Part shown: positions 6,910 through 10,237 of the stretch, piece by piece
Layout: each line of letters opens with the position of its first letter
How positions within the stretch are numbered: the first letter of the stretch is position 1
Assembly: GCA_910587945.1 (NCBI GenBank)
Contig: CAJUNI010000075.1
Span: 1-10,237 of the forward strand
Direction: 5' to 3'
Length of the DNA: 10,237 nucleotides
Source of the DNA: an uncultured Parvibacter sp.
GTDB taxonomy: Bacteria > Actinomycetota > Coriobacteriia > Coriobacteriales > Eggerthellaceae
The notes under the pieces: model-generated
The model's database searches: none
Told to the model about the DNA's origin: nothing
Seen by the model: only the letters and a program-made list of their open reading frames with translations
Position numbers and translations under genes: made by a program

Positions 6910-7098
6910 TTAGGCAGCTACCAAATGCACGGCGTCGGTGGGGCATACTTCTTCGCACACATGGCAATCGATGCAGTTTTCCGGCTCGATGACATGGGCT
7001 TTGTTGTCGGTTTCCATTTCGAATACGTCGGTGGGGCAATCAGCGACGCAGGCGGTGCAGCCGGTGCACTCTTCAAGATTGATGATAGGCTCTTCCAT
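6910..7098 (-). CDS. Small 2[4Fe-4S] ferredoxin
   Basis: 62-residue bacterial-type ferredoxin, a soluble low-potential electron carrier. Two complete cluster motifs CxxCxxCxxxCP are present: C11, C14, C17, C21 and C42, C45, C48, C52, each followed by PTD. An open frame extends up to 7284, but the ATG at 7098 follows AAGGAGGT at ideal spacing and gives the standard family length; the upstream extension has no ferredoxin character. It is a lone gene between yqeY and tex, so its partner enzyme cannot be inferred. The terminator at 6777-6817 lies about 95 nt past the stop. The identity is certain; the specific redox partner is unknown. Confidence 0.95.
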   Translation of the reverse strand: MEEPIINLEECTGCTACVADCPTDVFEMETDNKAHVIEPENCIDCHVCEEVCPTDAVHLVAA

Positions 7099-7235
7099 GG
7101 GGTACCTCCTTGGTACAAATGCCAGACATTCGGAGTCGAATCGAGGGAGTAAACCGCTGAGGTAGCTTAGGGGTTTCGCTTCATCGGTCCGGCTAGTTCC
7201 CACCATAATGAGAAACGGGACAAGCGGCAGAGGCC

Positions 7236-7248
7236 ACCAAAATTTGGT
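7236..7248. promoter_or_regulatory. ACCAAA-A-TTTGGT dyad in the ferredoxin/tex divergent gap
   Basis: A perfect 6-1-6 palindrome sits in the 292-bp gap between the divergent ferredoxin and tex genes. It could be a binding site for a dimeric regulator, but the length is short enough to occur by chance. Confidence 0.25.
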
Positions 7249-7266
7249 TAACTCGTCTAGGAACAA

Positions 7267-7294
7267 GTGAAAAATCGTTGTCATCTTTGATAAT
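7267..7294 (+). promoter_or_regulatory. Candidate sigma-A type promoter for tex
   Basis: GTGAAA (7267-7272) and GATAAT (7289-7294) match 4/6 and 5/6 of the -35 and -10 consensus with a 16-bp spacer, placing a start near 7301 and a leader of about 90 nt. A rival pair is TTGTCA (7279-7284) with a poor -10 near 7302. Confidence 0.4.
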
Positions 7295-7332
7295 GGACGT
7301 CATAGATTTTGGCAGGGCTACATTCTCAATAG

Positions 7333-7363
7333 ATGTGCGTAGGATCTGCCGCGCCACGCACAT
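7333..7363 (+). other. 8-bp perfect inverted repeat in the tex leader
   Basis: ATGTGCGT (7333-7340) pairs exactly with ACGCACAT (7356-7363) around a 15-nt loop, ending 13 nt before the AAGGAGG ribosome site. It would fold in the tex 5' leader if the promoter near 7267-7294 is right. It could be a leader hairpin or an operator. Confidence 0.4.
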
Positions 7364-7376
7364 AGGATAGGTTTCC

Positions 7377-7383
7377 AAGGAGG
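7377..7383 (+). promoter_or_regulatory. Ribosome binding site deciding the tex TTG start
   Basis: AAGGAGG is placed 7 nt before TTG 7391 and only 1 nt before TTG 7385, which makes 7391 the likely initiator. Confidence 0.7.
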
Positions 7384-7390
7384 CTTGGTT

Positions 7391-9535
7391 TTGGCTATAG
7401 CAACTACCATCGCACGCGCAATGAATCTTCGTCCGGAGCAAGTTTCTGCGGTGATGGCACTGTTAGATGAGGGCTGTACGATTCCCTTTATTGCGCGCTA
7501 TCGCAAAGAGGCAACGGGCGGCCTTGACGATGTGACACTGCGAGCTTTGGAAGAAAAGCTCGCTTACGAACACAAACTCCAAGAGCGCAAAGAAGAAGTG
7601 ATCGCAACGCTGACCGAGCAGGGGAATTTGACTGCGACCCTTGAGCAGCAAATTAACGAGGCCACGATGTTGCAGCGTATCGAGGACCTCTATAAGCCCT
7701 TTCGTAAAAAGCGGGCAACTCGTGCGTCGAAGGCGAAGGAGGCGGGGCTTGATCCGCTGGCCCTAGCGCTTATGGCTCAGGAACAGCAGGCGCAACCTCA
7801 GGAACTGGCCCGCGCTTATATCAAGCCGGGTACGGACTTCGATAGTGTGGAGCGCGTGCTCCAAGGAGCCAAAGATATTGTGGCCGAAGCGGTGGCCGAT
7901 GATCCGGAAGCCGTGGAAGAGCTGCGGGGCTTTACCCGTCGGACGGCGGCGGTGACCACCAAGGCTATAGGCGATGAAGCCGAGCGGGATTACGCTGCCT
8001 ACGGGGATTTCTCCGAAGCGGCGGCGCGAATTCCTGACCACCGCATTCTGGCCATTAACCGGGGCGAGCGCGAAAAGCAACTTCGAGTGAGTCTGGCCGT
8101 GGATAGCAACGAAGCCCAAGAGCGCTTAGAGCGTCGGTTTTTGCGTCGGAAGAGCCCTTGGACGCCCTATATGGAAGATGCTCTTCAGGATGGCTATAAG
8201 CGGTTGATGGCGCCATCGCTTGAGCGCGAAGTGCGAGCCCAGCTTACAGAGCGTGCGCAGCAAGCGGCCATGGGGGTCTTCGCCAAAAATACCGAAGCAT
8301 TGCTGCGCCAGCGGCCGGTGCGGGGTGCGCGAATCATTGCACTTGATCCGGGCTATCGCACGGGTTGTAAGGTGGCGGTCATTGATGAATATGGCACGCT
8401 GTTAGATCACGGCACCATTTATCCGACGCCACCTCGCAACGATGTAGCGGGGGCGCTTTCGGCACTCCATCGCTGGATTGAGCGCTACGACATTTCAGTC
8501 ATTGTGGTGGGGAATGGCACAGCCAGCCGCGAGACTGAAGCGGTGGTAGCCCAATGTATTGAAGAGAGTTCCCGGCCCGTGGTCTACACCATCGTGAACG
8601 AAGCCGGAGCGTCAGTCTATTCCGCATCTGAAGTGGCCAGTGCTGAGCATCCCGATTTGGATGTGACCACCCGCGGCGCACTCAGTTTGGGACGCCGTCT
8701 TCAGGATCCGCTGGCAGAGTTGGTGAAGATTCCTCCGCAATCCATTGGAGTGGGCCAATACCAGCATGACCTGGACCAGAAGGCCTTAGGGCAAACGTTG
8801 GCAGGGGTGGTGGAGCGCGTGGTGAATGAGGTCGGCGTAGACCTTAATACCGCAAGCGCCAGTCTTTTGAGTTACGTGGCGGGCATCACGCCCACTATTG
8901 CCCACAACATTGTGGCCTGGCGCGAAGAACAAGGACCATTTACCAACCGCCGGGAGCTAAAGAAAGTGGCGAAGCTGGGGCCTAAGGCGTTTCAGAATTG
9001 CGCCGGCTTCCTGCGCATTCAAGGGGGAAGTGAGCCCTTAGACAATACGGCCGTGCATCCGGAAAGCTATAACGTTGCAAAGGCGGTGCTCAAAAAAGCA
9101 GGACTTAACCCGCGCGACTTAGCGCCTGATGAACAACGGAACCTGCGCTCCAAATTGGGGAATCTTTCAGCGTTGGCAGCAGAGCTTGAAGTGGGCGTTC
9201 CAACATTGAACGATATTGTAGAGGAGCTAGAACGACCGGGTCGTGACCCGCGCGATGATGCACCCGCTCCGGTTTTCAGCCGCGCAGTCTTATCTATGGA
9301 AGACCTCACGCCAGGCCTTGCTTTGACGGGAACCGTGCGCAATGTCGTGGACTTCGGCGCCTTTGTGGATATCGGCGTCAAGCAAGATGGCCTCGTTCAT
9401 ATTTCGAAATTGTCTTCATCCTTTGTGAAGCACCCGAGTGATGTGGTGGCGGTAGGAGATACCGTGGATGTATGGGTGGAAGCCGTAGATACCGATCGGG
9501 GCCGTATTTCCCTTACCATGGTGGAGCCGCACTAG
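7391..9535 (+). CDS. tex: Tex family RNA-binding transcription accessory protein
   Basis: 714-residue Tex protein, a nucleic-acid binding factor related to eukaryotic Spt6 and linked to transcription. Order seen: helical Tex N-terminal region (about 1-190) with LLDEGCTIPFIARYRKE near 25-40, a central linker, YqgF/RNase H-like domain from about 313 (IALDPGYRTG) including GNGTASRETE near 373, a helix-hairpin-helix region at about 476-540 (VNEVGVDLNTASASLL, then GPKAFQNCAGFLR) and a C-terminal S1 domain at about 643-711 (VDFGAFVDIGVKQDGLVHIS). The length fits the family (about 710-780). The start is TTG at 7391, since AAGGAGG (7377-7383) is 7 nt before it; the TTG at 7385 is too close to that site and the ATG at 7421 would cut into the conserved N-terminus. 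It appears monocistronic and divergent from the ferredoxin. Confidence 0.96.
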   Translation: MAIATTIARAMNLRPEQVSAVMALLDEGCTIPFIARYRKEATGGLDDVTLRALEEKLAYEHKLQERKEEVIATLTEQGNLTATLEQQINEATMLQRIEDLYKPFRKKRATRASKAKEAGLDPLALALMAQEQQAQPQELARAYIKPGTDFDSVERVLQGAKDIVAEAVADDPEAVEELRGFTRRTAAVTTKAIGDEAERDYAAYGDFSEAAARIPDHRILAINRGEREKQLRVSLAVDSNEAQERLERRFLRRKSPWTPYMEDALQDGYKRLMAPSLEREVRAQLTERAQQAAMGVFAKNTEALLRQRPVRGARIIALDPGYRTGCKVAVIDEYGTLLDHGTIYPTPPRNDVAGALSALHRWIERYDISVIVVGNGTASRETEAVVAQCIEESSRPVVYTIVNEAGASVYSASEVASAEHPDLDVTTRGALSLGRRLQDPLAELVKIPPQSIGVGQYQHDLDQKALGQTLAGVVERVVNEVGVDLNTASASLLSYVAGITPTIAHNIVAWREEQGPFTNRRELKKVAKLGPKAFQNCAGFLRIQGGSEPLDNTAVHPESYNVAKAVLKKAGLNPRDLAPDEQRNLRSKLGNLSALAAELEVGVPTLNDIVEELERPGRDPRDDAPAPVFSRAVLSMEDLTPGLALTGTVRNVVDFGAFVDIGVKQDGLVHISKLSSSFVKHPSDVVAVGDTVDVWVEAVDTDRGRISLTMVEPH

Positions 9536-9828
9536 GGGTGCGCGGGAGCCGGTTGGGAGCGAAGAGGTTTTGTGGGCTGGCCCCAGGTGGCTGCCCAAGC
9601 TGAGGGCGTCGACGACGGGTGGTTCTTGTTCGCGCTGAAGAGGTAAATGCGTGGCCTGGTTTCGGGCTCAGTCCAAGACGCAATGGAAAGTTTCGCAATT
9701 TTTTAAGCAGCTCTGGGCAATAATGAGGATAGTCTGACAGGCTCGTTTGGACCCTTTATCCTCCTCGGGGAAGCTCGGGGTTGGACTTCAAGCGAGCTTA
9801 GGTACGTTCCTTAAGAATGGAGAGGAAT
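9536..9828. other. Gene-free gap between tex and the zinc-ribbon gene
   Basis: No convincing gene or RNA is seen here. There is no clear T-tailed terminator after tex. The right end carries a perfect 7-bp inverted repeat (AAGCTCG 9771-9777, CGAGCTT 9793-9799), which lies shortly before the ribosome site of the next gene. No promoter could be named with confidence. Confidence 0.5.
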
Positions 9829-10237
9829 ATGTTTTGCTCGAAATGTGGCAACCAGCTACCTGATGGCGCTCAGTTCTGCGGCGTTTGTGGCACGCCTCAG
9901 AATGCAGTGCCCGCTCAGCCGGCGCCCGGTGCCTCGGGGGCCATCCCGCAAGCTCAGCCGGCACCAGCTTCCTATGGCTCTGTTCCGCAAGACCCATTTT
10001 ATGCCCAAGCGCCGCAGGAGCCGCCCTATGTCCAAATGCCACAGGATCAGCTATATGCACAAACGCTACAAGATCCATCTTATGGCTATGCGCCACAGAA
10101 TCAACTCTATGGCCAAGCGCCGCAGGATCCAAAGAGGGGTAATCGGAAAACCATTCTCATCATTGGCGGCATTGCCCTTGTTGCGATCCTTATTGTCTTG
10201 GTTGTGGTATTAGCTAATTGCGCAGGCAGTGGTGGTG
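9829..10237 (+). CDS. Zinc-ribbon membrane protein with PQ-rich repeats, 5' part (runs off window)
   Basis: The first 136 codons of a gene cut by the window end. The ATG at 9829 follows GGAGAGG (9819-9825). Residues 3-20 form a complete four-cysteine zinc ribbon (CSKC and CGVC; C3, C6, C17, C20). Next is an Ala/Pro-rich linker, then five tandem nine-residue units of the form PQDPxYAQA (53-97) and a partial sixth, a basic stop (KRGNRK, 102-107) and one strong membrane helix (about 108-128), with a Gly/Ser stretch beginning after it. This is the layout of the many bacterial zinc-ribbon, low-complexity linker, single-helix proteins whose extracellular domain decides the function; that domain lies outside the window. 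The zinc ribbon would be cytoplasmic. The function is not known. Confidence 0.88.
   Translation, partial: MFCSKCGNQLPDGAQFCGVCGTPQNAVPAQPAPGASGAIPQAQPAPASYGSVPQDPFYAQAPQEPPYVQMPQDQLYAQTLQDPSYGYAPQNQLYGQAPQDPKRGNRKTILIIGGIALVAILIVLVVVLANCAGSGG
9985..10119 (+). repeat. Five 27-bp in-frame repeats coding a nonapeptide
   Basis: Codons 53-97 of the zinc-ribbon gene hold five nine-residue units: PQDPFYAQA, PQEPPYVQM, PQDQLYAQT, LQDPSYGYA and PQNQLYGQA. A partial unit PQDP follows. Base divergence between units is moderate, so this is an old duplication and not a fresh slippage tract. Confidence 0.85.

Noticed and set aside
6503..7039. 178-residue minus-strand ORF
   Set aside because: It runs out of frame through the ferredoxin gene, the repeat block and the terminator; its basic, Arg/Pro/Ser-rich make-up is typical of a shadow frame.
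7120..7200. tRNA-like ATTCGACTC word on the minus strand before the ferredoxin
   Set aside because: The flanking bases do not pair into a T arm and no acceptor or anticodon stem can be drawn.
7099..7284. N-terminal extension of the ferredoxin up to 7284
   Set aside because: The ATG at 7098 has an ideal AAGGAGGT and gives the standard length; the extension does not resemble ferredoxins.
7193..7441. 82-residue minus-strand ORF across the tex start
   Set aside because: It overlaps the tex leader and start codon, has no ribosome site of note and no family likeness.
9788..10132. Minus-strand ORF with an apparent HRxDxVA-type repeat
   Set aside because: The repeat is the complement of the 27-bp coding repeats of the zinc-ribbon gene, whose plus-strand frame has a ribosome site, a complete zinc ribbon and a membrane helix.
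9845..10213. 122-residue plus-strand ORF
   Set aside because: It is a shifted frame of the zinc-ribbon gene; it begins inside that gene and has no domain.

Overview
The window reads as chromosomal DNA of a moderately GC-rich bacterium. Strong AGGAGG-type ribosome sites, a TTG start on tex, a two-cluster ferredoxin, a C_GCAxxG_C_C protein and a soluble YqeY would suit an anaerobic actinobacterium of the Coriobacteriia type (Olsenella/Atopobium relatives). That placement is inference from protein flavour and not a search result. No rRNA, tRNA, insertion sequence, phage gene or CRISPR array was found.

Layout: (1) 2-2309, plus strand: the C-terminal part of the KdpD sensor kinase followed by the overlapping KdpE response regulator, the potassium-responsive two-component system. 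(2) 2306-5345, minus strand: three genes read in the order alpha/beta hydrolase, AATase/condensation-like acyltransferase, and a six-helix membrane protein of the DUF6320 type. The three overlap by 28 nt and 4 nt, so they form a translationally coupled unit. The unit starts behind a structured leader that can hide the ribosome site, and its last stop codon interlocks with that of kdpE. (3) 5566-6021, minus: a C_GCAxxG_C_C family redox-type protein. (4) 6130-6573, plus: YqeY, a GatB/YqeY-domain protein. (5) 6574-6909: no convincing gene; it holds a GC hairpin, four 30-bp repeat units and a probably bidirectional terminator. (6) 6910-7098, minus: a 62-residue 2[4Fe-4S] ferredoxin. (7) 7391-9535, plus: the Tex RNA-binding transcription accessory protein. 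(8) 9829 to the window end, plus: the start of a zinc-ribbon membrane protein with a Pro/Gln/Tyr nonapeptide repeat, cut by the window edge.

Most of the content is housekeeping. The part most likely to be an undescribed system is the hydrolase / acyltransferase / DUF6320 unit. A serine hydrolase, a condensation-fold acyltransferase and a polytopic membrane protein made from one coupled message suggest making, moving or trimming of an acyl ester at the membrane; the substrate cannot be read from the sequence. Second-line items are the hairpin covering the hydrolase ribosome site, an 18-bp near-palindrome between the hydrolase and the C_GCAxxG gene, the 30-bp repeat block, and the enlarged ATP lid of KdpD.
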